A stretch of DNA of 64,000 nucleotides from Paradevosia shaoguanensis (GTDB lineage: Bacteria; Pseudomonadota; Alphaproteobacteria; Rhizobiales; Devosiaceae). Shown piece by piece: positions 17,205 to 26,346 of the stretch; position 1 is the first letter of the stretch; every line of letters begins with the position of its first letter. The position numbers and the translations under genes are program-made. The notes under the pieces were generated by a model. The model had not been told where the DNA came from. It worked only from the letters and a program-made list of their open reading frames with translations, and searched no databases. The stretch is from assembly GCF_016801025.1 (NCBI RefSeq), contig NZ_CP068983.1, forward strand, positions 4,565,546 to 4,629,545, given 5' to 3'.

Positions 17205-17950
17205 TGGCTAAGGCACCCGCAAAGGGGCAGGACCTCCACGACAAGGTCGTGCTGGTCACCGGCGCATCGCGCGGTATCGGTTATGCGGCAGCGCTGGAAG
17301 CGGCGCGGCGCGGGGCGCATGTGGTCGCCGTCGCCCGCACTGTCGGCGGCCTCGAGGAGCTCGACGACGAAATCCAGGACCTGGGCGGCTCGACCACGCT
17401 CGTCCCGCTCGACCTCAAGGACGGCGAAGCCATCGATCGCCTGGGCGCCGCGATCTTCGAGCGCTGGGGTAGCCTTGACGGCCTCATCGCCAATGCCGGC
17501 ATGCTGGGCACGCTCAGTCCCCTGCCGCACATTGCGCCCGAGGAGTTCGACAAGGTTTTCGCCACCAACGTCACTGCCAATTTCCGGCTGATCCGCTCGA
17601 TGGACCTGCTGCTGCGCCAGTCCGTGGCCGGCCGCGCCGTCTTCGTCAGCAGCGGTGCCGCCACCAATCCGCGCGCCTATTGGGGCAGCTATGCCGCCAG
17701 CAAGGCGGCGCTCAATGCGCTGGTCAAGGTCTACGCCGAAGAGATGGGCAATACTCCGGTCAAGGCCAACGTCTTCTACCCCGGCCAGGTCCGCACCGCG
17801 ATGCGCGCCAAGGCCATGCCCGGCGAAGACCCCGACACCCTGCCCTCTCCCAAGACCATCGCCCCGGCCCTGGTCGACATGGTGAGCCCCAACTACGCCG
17901 AGAACGGCAAGCTCTTCAACGTGAAGTCCGGCGAGCTGACGGCTCTCTAG
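17204..17950 (+). CDS. short-chain dehydrogenase/reductase
   Basis: 248 residues with a Rossmann fold: cofactor motif VTGASRGIGYAAALEA, NAG motif (LIANAGMLG), and catalytic Ser and Tyr-x-x-x-Lys (SSGAATNPRAYWGSYAASK). NAD(P)-dependent oxidoreductase of unknown substrate. It starts inside the purF stop codon (taATG). The purF-SDR pair is a stable order in Rhizobiales, which hints at a housekeeping role, but none is established from sequence. The C-terminus overlaps the convergent PAP2 gene by four bases. Confidence 0.93.
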   Translation: MAKAPAKGQDLHDKVVLVTGASRGIGYAAALEAARRGAHVVAVARTVGGLEELDDEIQDLGGSTTLVPLDLKDGEAIDRLGAAIFERWGSLDGLIANAGMLGTLSPLPHIAPEEFDKVFATNVTANFRLIRSMDLLLRQSVAGRAVFVSSGAATNPRAYWGSYAASKAALNALVKVYAEEMGNTPVKANVFYPGQVRTAMRAKAMPGEDPDTLPSPKTIAPALVDMVSPNYAENGKLFNVKSGELTAL

Positions 17951-18966
17951 GCGGGCTGCATTAGCTTGCCATCCGAGTGCACCTGGGCGCCGCGAGCGCC
18001 CGGGAGTCGGCTGGCGCCCCACCAGATGAGGCTGACCGCTATGAACGAGAAGTATCCGTCAAGCGCGTAGTGCCAGCCCAGGAATATGGAGCCGATGAAG
18101 ATGGCTCCTAGGTAAGCCCAGCCGATGACACCCGCTCGACGGTCAAAGCTGAAGAGCATATGCGCGTTCAGCGTTGCCACGGCGATGTGCATGCTAGGCA
18201 TTGCCGATATCCCCGACCCCATTCGTACGGCACTGCTCATGTAGCTGTCATAAAGATAGCTCGTGGCTTCGGCCATGTAGCTGCCGACCGCGCTGCCGTC
18301 AAAAACAAGGCGCGTTAGCGCGGCAAAGCGGTCGTCCATATAGATGCGCTCATAGAAAACCGGCCCCACTGACGAGAAGATTGTGGCGGCTGCGGTTCCC
18401 AGCAGACAGAACGTAAGCGCCATCGCCCAAAAATAGCGCATGCGAAAAGCCTGGTTCGGCAGCAGAGCAACGAATCCCATGAGGCCGAACCATTGGATGA
18501 ACCAAACCGGGCCATAGAGAAATGCCAGGGGGTAGTGCGCCCATGCCGGAACGATTGCCCTGGCCAGCAATCCTGGATCCCCTCCGTGCACCATGCGATC
18601 GAGCTGAGCCAGGATTGGATCGGCATAGAATGGCACGAATTCAGGTATCAGCACCTTGAACGTCGTGAAGGCCGAAACCCCGAGCATGCAAAGAAGCACT
18701 ACGAGAACCACGCGCAGCAGGCTTTCCCGTGTGGTGTCCAGGATGAACGAGAACGGCGCCGCTGGGCGTAGCAACAGGGATGCAACAGCCACGCCGGCCG
18801 CCAGAATGGGCGGGAGTATTATGGCTTGGGACAGATAGCTCTCGAGGTAGGCAAGATACCTCCAAGGGGCCGCTATTGCTGCGGCCACGGCGAAAGCGAG
18901 AACTAGAGCAGGCAACGCCAACTGCCCAGGCTGACGCCTGGCATGAGTGTCGACCGCAATAGTCAT
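17947..18966 (-). CDS. PAP2/inositolphosphotransferase-like membrane protein
   Basis: 339 residues with about nine membrane segments. The C-terminal part holds the phosphatase motif in the AUR1/PAP2_3 form: SAMPSMHIAVA and GWHYALDGYFSF, with histidines placed as in lipid phosphatases. Such enzymes hydrolyse or transfer phosphate headgroups of membrane lipids. It is convergent with the SDR gene and stands alone. The nucleotide text is less GC-biased and the codon choice more mixed than in its neighbours, so the gene may have been acquired horizontally. Confidence 0.83.
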   Translation of the reverse strand: MTIAVDTHARRQPGQLALPALVLAFAVAAAIAAPWRYLAYLESYLSQAIILPPILAAGVAVASLLLRPAAPFSFILDTTRESLLRVVLVVLLCMLGVSAFTTFKVLIPEFVPFYADPILAQLDRMVHGGDPGLLARAIVPAWAHYPLAFLYGPVWFIQWFGLMGFVALLPNQAFRMRYFWAMALTFCLLGTAAATIFSSVGPVFYERIYMDDRFAALTRLVFDGSAVGSYMAEATSYLYDSYMSSAVRMGSGISAMPSMHIAVATLNAHMLFSFDRRAGVIGWAYLGAIFIGSIFLGWHYALDGYFSFIAVSLIWWGASRLPGARGAQVHSDGKLMQPA

Positions 18967-19055
18967 TTCCGAGCCCCCTAACGCTATGCTCGCAGGGTGA
19001 TCCTGCGAGCTTGCAAAGGCGTTAAGCGAGTTCGTTCATTCGTCGAGGTTGTGTA

Positions 19056-20336
19056 CTACTCACCCATTCGCGACATCAGGATCTTGTCGATCCGGCGCCC
19101 GTCCAGGTCCACCACCTCGAACTTCCATTCGCCGCGCTCGAAGGTTTCGCCGACGGCCGGCAGATGGTTGATCTGCGACAGCACATAGCCCGCCACCGTC
19201 TCGTACTTGGCGTCGCGCGGCACGGCGATGCCCATGCGGTCGCTGAACTCGTCGACCGGCATCCAACCCGAGACCAGGAACGAGCCATCGTCGCGCTGCA
19301 CCACGGCAGGCTCGGAGCCCTCTTCTTCCTGGAAGACGCCGGTAATGGCTTCGAGCAGGTCGCCCGAGGTCACGATGCCCTCGAAGTGCCCGTACTCGTC
19401 AAAGACCAGCGCCATGTGCACCACCGAGGCGCGCAGCGCCCTGACCACGCCTAGTGCGTCCGTACGGTCCATCACCACCGGCGCCGGCTGCACCAGCTTG
19501 CGGATATCGAGCGGTTTGTCCTCGGCGAAGACTTCCACCAGGTCCTTGACCGCCAGCACGCCGATGATCGTATCGGCATCGCCGTCCTGCACCGGCAGAC
19601 GTGAGCGATGGGTCTGGCGGATGGTCTTGCGGATCTCGTCGGGGTCGTCCGAGAGGTCGATCAGTTCCACATCGCGGCGCGGCGTCATGAGGCCGCGGGC
19701 CGAGCGGTCGGCCAGGCGCATCACGCCCGTGATCATCGAGCGTTCGTCGCTCTCGAGCACGCCGGCACTCTCCGCCTCGGCGATGATGGTCTTGACCTCT
19801 TCCTCGGTCACCTTCTCTTCCTGCTCGCCGCCCTGGCCGATAGCGGCCAGCACGGCCTTGCCCGAGACATCGAGCAGCCAGACGAGGGGAGCAGCGATAG
19901 TCGCGATCATGGCCATGGCCGGAGCCACGCGCGTCGCGATGCCTTCCGGATCGCGCAGGGCGATCTGCTTGGGCACGAGCTCGCCGATGATCAGCGAGAG
20001 GTAGGTGATGATGACGACGACGATGCCGACGCCAAGGGCGTCAGCGGCGCCCAGCGGTACGCCGACCGTTGCCAGGTAGCTGGCAAGACGCGAACCGAGG
20101 GTGGCGCCCGAGAAGGCGCCCGAGAGCACGCCGACCAGCGTGATGCCGATCTGCACGCTCGAGAGAAATCGCCCCGGGTTCTCCGTAAGGCGAATGGCGG
20201 TCTCGGCCCCCTTCCGTCCATCGGCGGCCAGGACTTTGAGGCGCGCCGGGCGTGAAGACACGACCGCAAGCTCGGACATTGCGAGCAGGCCGTTCACAAG
20301 CGTCAGAACGGCAATGATCAGTATTTCGAGGAACAA
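19056..20336 (-). CDS. HlyC/CorC-family membrane protein with DUF21 and CBS pair
   Basis: 426 residues. N-terminal DUF21 (CNNM) domain of three to four membrane helices, then a CBS domain pair (MTPRRDVELIDLSDDPDEI and related second copy), then the CorC_HlyC domain at the C-terminus. This layout is shared with YfjD/YtfL, TlyC and magnesium-cobalt efflux proteins. It probably takes part in divalent cation or sodium handling. Stands alone, next to der on the same strand with about 140 bp between. Confidence 0.9.
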   Translation of the reverse strand: MFLEILIIAVLTLVNGLLAMSELAVVSSRPARLKVLAADGRKGAETAIRLTENPGRFLSSVQIGITLVGVLSGAFSGATLGSRLASYLATVGVPLGAADALGVGIVVVIITYLSLIIGELVPKQIALRDPEGIATRVAPAMAMIATIAAPLVWLLDVSGKAVLAAIGQGGEQEEKVTEEEVKTIIAEAESAGVLESDERSMITGVMRLADRSARGLMTPRRDVELIDLSDDPDEIRKTIRQTHRSRLPVQDGDADTIIGVLAVKDLVEVFAEDKPLDIRKLVQPAPVVMDRTDALGVVRALRASVVHMALVFDEYGHFEGIVTSGDLLEAITGVFQEEEGSEPAVVQRDDGSFLVSGWMPVDEFSDRMGIAVPRDAKYETVAGYVLSQINHLPAVGETFERGEWKFEVVDLDGRRIDKILMSRMGE

Positions 20337-20477
20337 GCTCTTAACAAGGAATGCGGCCCCGCACTCAGCATCGGGTCGCTTAGGCGGGGAGAGTTATGCG
20401 GCATTTCCGCGACTTGCGCTATGGGCTGTGGAAAAATCCCGCCTTTGGCGCAGCCTCGCGGCCGCTCCTCCCCGCTC

Positions 20478-21914
20478 TCAATCCTTGTCGACGAACGGGT
20501 TCTTCCCACCGCGCACCCAGAAGCGAATGGGCGTTCCGGGCATGTTGAAGCTCTCGCGCAACCCGTTGACCAGGTAGCGCTGATACGCCGCAGGCAACGC
20601 ATCGGGCCGGGAGGCGAAGAGGATGAAGCTCGGCGGCCGGGTCTTGGCCTGCGTCATGTAGCGCAGCTTGAGGCGACGGCCGGAAACGGCCGGAGGCGGA
20701 TGCCCCTCGATCATGAGCGCCAGCCAGCGGTTGAGCCGCGCGGTCGAGATATGGGTGTTCCACGCCTCTTCGATCTTGAAGATCGCGGCCATCAGCTTGT
20801 CGATGTTCCGGCCCTGCAGGCCTGAGAGCGTCACCAGCGGCAGGCCGCGCAGCTGCGGCAGCAGCCGCTCGCACATCTCGCGCAGCTCCAGGAGCTTGGC
20901 GTTCTTGTCTTCGATCAGGTCCCACTTGTTGACCGCGATCACCAGCGCCCTGCCCTCGCGCTCGACGAGGTCGGCGAGCTGGAGATCCTGCTTCTCGAAG
21001 GGGATGGTGGCATCGAGCAGCAGCACCACGACTTCGGCGTACTGGATCGAGCGCAGCGAGTCCCCGACCGCCAGCTTCTCGAGCTTTTCCTGCACCCGGG
21101 CGCGCTTGCGCATGCCGGCGGTGTCCACCAGGTTGATCTGGCGGCCTTCCCATTCCCACGGCACCAGGATGCTGTCGCGGGTAATGCCGGCTTCGGGACC
21201 GGTCAGCAGGCGCTCTTCACCGACCATGCGATTGATGAGGGTGGACTTGCCCGCGTTCGGCCGGCCGATGATGGCGACGTTGAGATGTCGCGTCGGGTCC
21301 CAGCGACGGGTTGGAGCGTTCTCGTCGGTGCCGTCGTCCTCGGGAAGGTCGACGTTCACCTCAGGCAGCAGGTCAAGGCTCTGGATGGCCTCCTCTTCCT
21401 GCTTCTTCTTTTCGGCGATGCGATCCACCGCTTGCGAGATGATGGCGTGGAGGTCAGCCATGCCCAGGCCGTGCTCTGCCGAAAGCGGCACGGGCTCGCC
21501 GAAGCCGAGGTTGTAGCCTTCGGTCAGCCCCGCTTCGGAAGCCCTGCCCTCGGCCTTGTTGCCGACCAGATGCACATCCTTGCCGGCGCGACGCAGCACC
21601 TGCGCGAAGCGCTGGTCGAGCGGGGTTACGCCCGCACGGGCGTCGTACATGAAGAGGATGACGTCGGCTTCCTTGATGGCCAGCTCGGTCTGCTGGCGCA
21701 TGCGATCTTCGAGGCTGCCGTCAGTCTTGTCTTCGTAGCCGGCAGTATCGAGGATGCGGAAGCGCAGGTCGGCGATGCGGCCTTCTGCCTCGCGACGATC
21801 GCGCGTCACGCCGGGCGTGTCATCCACCAGCGCAATCTTGCGGCCGACCAGGCGATTGAAAAGCGTCGACTTGCCCACATTGGGACGACCGACAATGGCA
21901 ACGGTGACGCTCAT
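20478..21914 (-). CDS. der: GTPase Der (EngA)
   Basis: 478 residues with two tandem GTPase domains: G1 motifs [10 protein letters not shown] near the N-terminus and [10 protein letters not shown] at about 215, followed by the C-terminal KH-like domain (residues about 370-478, ending in [11 protein letters not shown]). Der is essential for assembly of the 50S ribosomal subunit. An acidic linker between the two G domains is slightly long, as usual in alphaproteobacteria. It lies next to the YfgM-like gene, mirroring the yfgM-bamB-der order of E. coli, though bamB is absent here. Confidence 0.96.
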   Translation of the reverse strand: MSVTVAIVGRPNVGKSTLFNRLVGRKIALVDDTPGVTRDRREAEGRIADLRFRILDTAGYEDKTDGSLEDRMRQQTELAIKEADVILFMYDARAGVTPLDQRFAQVLRRAGKDVHLVGNKAEGRASEAGLTEGYNLGFGEPVPLSAEHGLGMADLHAIISQAVDRIAEKKKQEEEAIQSLDLLPEVNVDLPEDDGTDENAPTRRWDPTRHLNVAIIGRPNAGKSTLINRMVGEERLLTGPEAGITRDSILVPWEWEGRQINLVDTAGMRKRARVQEKLEKLAVGDSLRSIQYAEVVVLLLDATIPFEKQDLQLADLVEREGRALVIAVNKWDLIEDKNAKLLELREMCERLLPQLRGLPLVTLSGLQGRNIDKLMAAIFKIEEAWNTHISTARLNRWLALMIEGHPPPAVSGRRLKLRYMTQAKTRPPSFILFASRPDALPAAYQRYLVNGLRESFNMPGTPIRFWVRGGKNPFVDKD

Positions 21915-21949
21915 CGGTCCTCCGGTTCAGGCAGAGACAGGCAGCGGTC

Positions 21950-22912
21950 TTAGTTGACCGCCGCAGGTGCCTCTGCGGGCGTTGCGGGCTCGGTGGCAGC
22001 CGGGGCAGCCGGCTGCTCGGCCGGAGCCTGGGTCGGCGCCGGAGCCATCATCTGCATCATCGAGGAGCTGTTGGCCAGCGGGTTGGCAGCATCCGTCGCC
22101 GGAGCTTCGGCAGCCGGAGCCGGCGTTTCAGCCGCTGGCGCTGCGGCAGGCGACTCGGCGGCCGGAGCCGGGGCCTGGGCGGCCGGAGCAGCGTCGGCGG
22201 CGGGAGCCGGCGTCTCGGCTGCGGGCGCAGGCGTATCGGTCGCCACGTTGTCGGCCGGCGCACCGCCCTCGGCGATGATCTGGCCGATATAGACGTCGGC
22301 GCGGCTCTGGAGATCGCGCGGGGCGATCGGGTCAGCCATGATGCTTTCGAAGGTTGCCTTGGCGGCAGCGAGATCGCCGGCCTTGTACTGGGCCAGGCCA
22401 ATCGCCTCGCGCGCCGAATTGCGCATCGGGCTGTCCGGCGTGTTGAGCGAGCCAACGCGCTGCTCGACATCGGCCAGCGTGCCACTATCCACCAGGATAT
22501 TGCCGGCCAGCACCAGGGCCAGCTCGCGTAGGCGCACATTGCTTTCGGCGGCAGCCAGCGCGTCGTAGGCGGCAACAGCCTCGGCCTGCTTGCCTTCCTT
22601 GGCGAGCAGCGCAGCCTGCTTGAACTTGGCGAGGGTCGCGTAGCCGCCGCCCTGGCCTTCGATCTTGGTCAGCTCGGCCTGCGCACCGGCAAGGTCCCCG
22701 CTGTCGGCAAGTTTGAGGGCCGCGTAGTATTCGTCGGACGCGCTGGCGGCGGTCGAATTGCGCCACCAGGCCCAGCCTTCATTGATGGCGACGATCAGCA
22801 CCACGGCAACTGCGGCGCCGATGACATAGGGCCCGAAACGGCGCCAGAGCGTACGCATGCGCTCGCGCTGCAGCTCTTCATCGACTTCGCGGAAAATGTT
22901 GTCTTGGGACAT
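21950..22912 (-). CDS. YfgM-like membrane-anchored tetratricopeptide protein
   Basis: 320 residues. A short cytoplasmic N-terminus (DNIFREVDEELQRERMRTLW), one membrane segment at about 28-46 and a periplasmic TPR_21 domain follow, as in YfgM, the ancillary SecYEG/PpiD partner. The last 100 residues are an Ala/Pro repeat tail (APAAETPAPAAD and similar), low complexity and probably variable. It is adjacent to der, with which it is often cotranscribed. Assignment by domain and synteny. Confidence 0.87.
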   Translation of the reverse strand: MSQDNIFREVDEELQRERMRTLWRRFGPYVIGAAVAVVLIVAINEGWAWWRNSTAASASDEYYAALKLADSGDLAGAQAELTKIEGQGGGYATLAKFKQAALLAKEGKQAEAVAAYDALAAAESNVRLRELALVLAGNILVDSGTLADVEQRVGSLNTPDSPMRNSAREAIGLAQYKAGDLAAAKATFESIMADPIAPRDLQSRADVYIGQIIAEGGAPADNVATDTPAPAAETPAPAADAAPAAQAPAPAAESPAAAPAAETPAPAAEAPATDAANPLANSSSMMQMMAPAPTQAPAEQPAAPAATEPATPAEAPAAVN

Positions 22913-23070
22913 GGAAGGCCTTGGCTACCCGGTCTTGAAAGTTGCGGCACAATAGTGATGGAGCCTGAGGATTGCAATTGAAGCAAGGAGCGAAAATCCG
23001 TGAACTTGTTCACGCCGCAATCCGGGTGGAGTAGCCTGCGTGCAGCGTCACCCATTTCCCGTTCTCCGCC

Positions 23071-23826
23071 ATGCGATTCCTTCTGGTCCTTCCCCTGCTC
23101 CTCTGGAGCGGCTCGGCGCTAGCCGACACGCTGCGCGAGCCGCGCCTCACCATCGCCCAGGGCGGGCCCGAGCGGCCGCAGGTCGCGCTCACGCTCGATG
23201 CCTGCATGGGCCACACGGACATGCGCATCCTCGATACTCTCGTCGAGAACCGTATCCCGGCCACGATCTTCGTGACCGCCCGCTGGCTCTCGCGCAATGC
23301 CGACGCCGTCGCGATCCTGCGCGCCCATCCCGAGCTCTTCGAGATCGAGGATCACGGCGCCCAGCACATTCCCGCCGTTCTCGGCGACAAGTCGGTCTAC
23401 GGCATCAAGCCGGCAGGCACGGCGGACGCGATCAAAGCCGAGGTGGAAGGCGGGCAATTGGCCATCCTCCACAATGCCGGCGTCAGGTCGCAATGGTATC
23501 GCGATGCCACCGCCGTCTATAGTCCCGAGGCGCTGGCGCTGATCCGCCATCTCGGCTTCCGCGTTGCGGGCTATTCGCTCAATGGCGACCAAGGCGCTTC
23601 GCTGCCGGCCGCGACGGTCGCGCAGCGCATTGCCGGCGCGCGCGATGGCGACGTCATCATCGCCCACATCAACCAGCCCAAGCGTTCGTCCGGCAAGGGC
23701 GTGGCCGAGGGCATCATGGCGCTCAAGGCACGCGGCTTCACCTTCGTGCGGCTCGAAGACGTCACGACATTCGGCGACGATGGCGAGAGCGACCTGCGCG
23801 ACGGTGTGCAGGCCGCTTCGCGTTAG
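23071..23826 (+). CDS. polysaccharide deacetylase-family protein, exported
   Basis: 251 residues. Signal peptide at 1-18 (MRFLLVLPLLLWSGSALA). A NodB-like core follows with LTLDACMGHTDMRILDTL and PATIFVTARWL, where the usual TFDDGP metal motif is the TLDAC variant, and ends with GDVIIAHINQPKRSSGKG. The variant class is known in many proteobacteria; its substrate is uncertain. The protein is periplasmic. It overlaps the convergent NnrU gene by four bases. Confidence 0.85.
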   Translation: MRFLLVLPLLLWSGSALADTLREPRLTIAQGGPERPQVALTLDACMGHTDMRILDTLVENRIPATIFVTARWLSRNADAVAILRAHPELFEIEDHGAQHIPAVLGDKSVYGIKPAGTADAIKAEVEGGQLAILHNAGVRSQWYRDATAVYSPEALALIRHLGFRVAGYSLNGDQGASLPAATVAQRIAGARDGDVIIAHINQPKRSSGKGVAEGIMALKARGFTFVRLEDVTTFGDDGESDLRDGVQAASR

Positions 23827-24389
23827 CTCAGCGGCGAAACGCCGAACAGCAGGCCGTGCAGCCAGAAGACGAAGATGGCATAGAGCACGACGCCCGAGAC
23901 AATGGCGATGAGGTCGGACCGGCCGCTCACGAAAACCGGCCCCGGTTCGGGTCGCAATGCCACCGCGATACGGTCCACCACGCAATAGACGAGGAACGTG
24001 CCGAACAGCAGCACCGAGGCCAGGTCGCCATTGGCCAGGAGATGGCCGAGCGACCACAAGAAAATGCCGGTCAGGAACGGATGCTGCACCCAGGCCTTGA
24101 TGCGGCCGGCGGGCATGTTGGCAGAGGCCACGAGAATGAAGGCCAGCAGCACCAGCAGCATGGCCGCGTGGCGCCCCCAGCTCGGCGGGTCATAAACCTG
24201 GGGTGCCTCGCCCCTGAAGACCCACCAGCCCCATACGATCAACGCCAGGCCGACGAATGACACCAACGAATAGATGCCCTTCCAGGCACCGGCATTGTTG
24301 GCCAGTTGTTGCGCGCGAAATTGCGGCGCGACCAGCCGAACGCAATGTATGCCGAAAAAGACCACAAGGCCCGCAATCAATATCCACAT
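23823..24389 (-). CDS. NnrU family membrane protein
   Basis: 188 residues with five or six hydrophobic segments. HPFLTGIFLWSLGHLLANGD carries the conserved histidine and loop of NnrU/MltP-like proteins, which belong to the isoprenylcysteine methyltransferase-like fold. NnrU was first linked to nitric oxide reductase expression, but most homologues, like this one, are not beside denitrification genes, so the role is open. Confidence 0.87.
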   Translation of the reverse strand: MWILIAGLVVFFGIHCVRLVAPQFRAQQLANNAGAWKGIYSLVSFVGLALIVWGWWVFRGEAPQVYDPPSWGRHAAMLLVLLAFILVASANMPAGRIKAWVQHPFLTGIFLWSLGHLLANGDLASVLLFGTFLVYCVVDRIAVALRPEPGPVFVSGRSDLIAIVSGVVLYAIFVFWLHGLLFGVSPLS

Positions 24390-24463
24390 GCTGCAAATCT
24401 CCCCTTTGCGGGAGTTAGCATCGAGTCGGGGGCCTTCGGCCAGATGAAGTGAAGGGGGAAGCG

Positions 24464-25198
24464 TTAAAAGAGCGACGGTTGCTCTGGTTCTTCCGGCTTG
24501 GGCTTTGGGGTTGGCCGCAGCGGGTCACCCGAGGGTATTCCCTCGACGCCCGGCAGGTATTTGAGCGCCGTGCGATGCGCGATCTGCAGCACTCCATTGG
24601 GCAAGGGCCGCTGCAGGTCGCGCGCCTCCGACCACGGCGCGCCAAGCCAGGCCTCCCATTCCTCAGGCGTCGTCAGCACCACCGGCATCGCCTTCTCGTG
24701 GATGGCGCCGACGACATCGTTGGGCTGGGTGGTGAGAAATCCGAAGACCTCGTGATCCATCACCCCCTCATCCTTGCGCCTCATGCCGCGCCAGGACGTG
24801 CGCAGGCCCGCGAAGAACAGCAGCGGCTCGCTTTCATCGAGCGCGAACCAGGCATTGCCGCTTTCCCCGCTCTCGAGCTTGGTCGGCTCGGAGAAGCGGT
24901 TGAACGGCACGAGGCACCGGTTTTCCGGCGCGAGGTAGCCCTTCCAATCGTCGAGCCATGGCCGGCGGATATTGGTGTTGCCCCGATTGGGCTTGCCATC
25001 GTCGATCCCGACCAGCGAAGGCAATCCCCACCGCGCCAGTGACAGGGTTCGTTCGGTTACCATGCCGCGCACGATCGGCGCGAAGTAATCCGGGTAGATT
25101 CCCGGCAGCGGCGGCAGGTTGCCCAGGTCGTCGCGGAACGCATTGACCAACGCCCGCAGTGCCGCCTGGTTGGTGGTGACCGAGTAGAGATTGCACAT
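24464..25198 (-). CDS. SOS response-associated peptidase (YedK/HMCES family)
   Basis: 244 residues. The second residue is the catalytic cysteine (MCNLYSVT), exposed after removal of Met1, which crosslinks to abasic sites in single-stranded DNA and shields them. Other family residues are present: NTNIRRPWL, RCLVPFNRFSEP and the histidine-containing C-terminal core. The family protects the fork during replication. It stands alone; no LexA box was recognised upstream. Codon use is like the rest of the chromosome. Confidence 0.92.
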   Translation of the reverse strand: MCNLYSVTTNQAALRALVNAFRDDLGNLPPLPGIYPDYFAPIVRGMVTERTLSLARWGLPSLVGIDDGKPNRGNTNIRRPWLDDWKGYLAPENRCLVPFNRFSEPTKLESGESGNAWFALDESEPLLFFAGLRTSWRGMRRKDEGVMDHEVFGFLTTQPNDVVGAIHEKAMPVVLTTPEEWEAWLGAPWSEARDLQRPLPNGVLQIAHRTALKYLPGVEGIPSGDPLRPTPKPKPEEPEQPSLF

Positions 25199-25285
25199 AT
25201 TGGTGTTGTAGCGGGGCCGGACGGCGATGTTGAGGGTGCGTCGGCAAATTCCAACACCGATTAGAGTTGGCTGCTCTCCGGACCG

Positions 25286-25852
25286 CTACACCAGCCTCTC
25301 GATCATCTCGGCCATGGCTTCGCCCATTGCCCCTTCATCGGCCCCTGCACTCACGGCCAGCGCCGCCCTATCGAACGCCGCCGACAACAGCATCGCCAAG
25401 ATACCGACCGGAACTGCCGACCTCGCCTCACCTTCGGAGCGCGCCGCCTCTATCCCTTCGCGCAACGTCCGTGCCGCATTTTCCTCGTCGAGCTGAGTGA
25501 GTTCATCGCCGAGCACCGCCGGCCCCTCGACCAGCAGCAGCCGCGTCCTGCCCGGCGTCGTCATCGCCCGCAGGTAAGCCATACTCCCCTGCCGCAGGGC
25601 TTCGCGTGGCGTGAGATTGGGTGGCGCTGCCGCCTCTATCTCGGCGGCCACCGCCATCGCCTCGGCCTCGACAACCGCCCGAAACAGCGCCCGCTTGTCC
25701 TCGAAGTGATGGTAGAGCGCGCCGCGCGTCATCTGCGCGGCCGAGACGATCTCGGGCGTCGAGGTTTCGGCATAGCCCTTCGTCACAAACAGTTCGCGCG
25801 CCACCTCAAGCAGCGCTCGCCGCGTGCGGTCAGTACGGTCGCTGTTGGACAT
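25286..25852 (-). CDS. TetR-family repressor
   Basis: About 188 residues beginning MSNSDRTDRTRRALLEVARE. The N-terminal helix-turn-helix is typical (TSTPEIVSAAQMTRGALYHHFEDKRALF). The frame has earlier ATGs (25861, 25894), but these fall within the operator region. It is divergent from a VOC-domain gene, and two near-palindromic 17-bp sites lie between them, so it probably represses that gene and itself. The ligand is unknown. Confidence 0.88.
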   Translation of the reverse strand: MSNSDRTDRTRRALLEVARELFVTKGYAETSTPEIVSAAQMTRGALYHHFEDKRALFRAVVEAEAMAVAAEIEAAAPPNLTPREALRQGSMAYLRAMTTPGRTRLLLVEGPAVLGDELTQLDEENAARTLREGIEAARSEGEARSAVPVGILAMLLSAAFDRAALAVSAGADEGAMGEAMAEMIERLV

Positions 25853-25861
25853 CCGTTGCAT

Positions 25862-25907
25862 ACATACAGCCTGTATGTTAATAAGCACAAACATGCAGAC
25901 TGTATGT
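25862..25907. promoter_or_regulatory. two tandem TetR-type operators
   Basis: Site 1 (25862-25878) is a perfect 8-1-8 palindrome acatacag-c-ctgtatgt. Site 2 (25891-25907) is acatgcag-a-ctgtatgt with one arm mismatch. Centres are 29 bases apart, so two dimers would bind on nearly the same DNA face. Between the TetR and VOC genes, they fit a shared control region. Confidence 0.82.
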
Positions 25908-25929
25908 CAATTTGGAGGAATGAACCAGC

Positions 25930-26343
25930 ATGAAGATCACGAGTTTTTACCCGGTCATCATGACCGGCGATGTCGTCGGCACGGCGGCCTTCTATACGCG
26001 GCACTTCGCCTTCCAGCCGGTCTTCACGGCCGATTGGTACGTGCACCTGCAATCGACAGTCGATCCAGCGGTTAACCTGGCGGTTCTCGATTTCAGCCAT
26101 GAAACCGTGCCCGCCCCGGCACGAGCAGGCGCAAGCGGCCTCATCCTCAATTTCGAGGTGGAGGATCCCGACACGCTTTACGCGGAGGTGCAGGCTGCGG
26201 GGCTGCCGGTGCTGACGCCGCTGCGCGACGAGCCGTTCGGCCAACGCCACTTCATCACGCAGGACCCCAATGGCGTGCTGATCGACGTGATCAAGCCAAT
26301 CCCGCCCTCGCCCGAGTTCGCGCAGCTTTACACCGAGGCGTAG
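25930..26343 (+). CDS. VOC-superfamily (glyoxalase/bleomycin resistance-like) protein
   Basis: 137 residues of the vicinal oxygen chelate fold. The start [30 protein letters not shown] and the second half [21 protein letters not shown] with its acidic metal ligand position are typical of this group. Members bind metal and act as dioxygenases, isomerases or drug-sequestering proteins. It faces the TetR gene with two operators between, so it is likely inducible. GGAGG precedes the start by a few bases. Confidence 0.9.
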   Translation: MKITSFYPVIMTGDVVGTAAFYTRHFAFQPVFTADWYVHLQSTVDPAVNLAVLDFSHETVPAPARAGASGLILNFEVEDPDTLYAEVQAAGLPVLTPLRDEPFGQRHFITQDPNGVLIDVIKPIPPSPEFAQLYTEA

Positions 26344-26346
26344 GCC

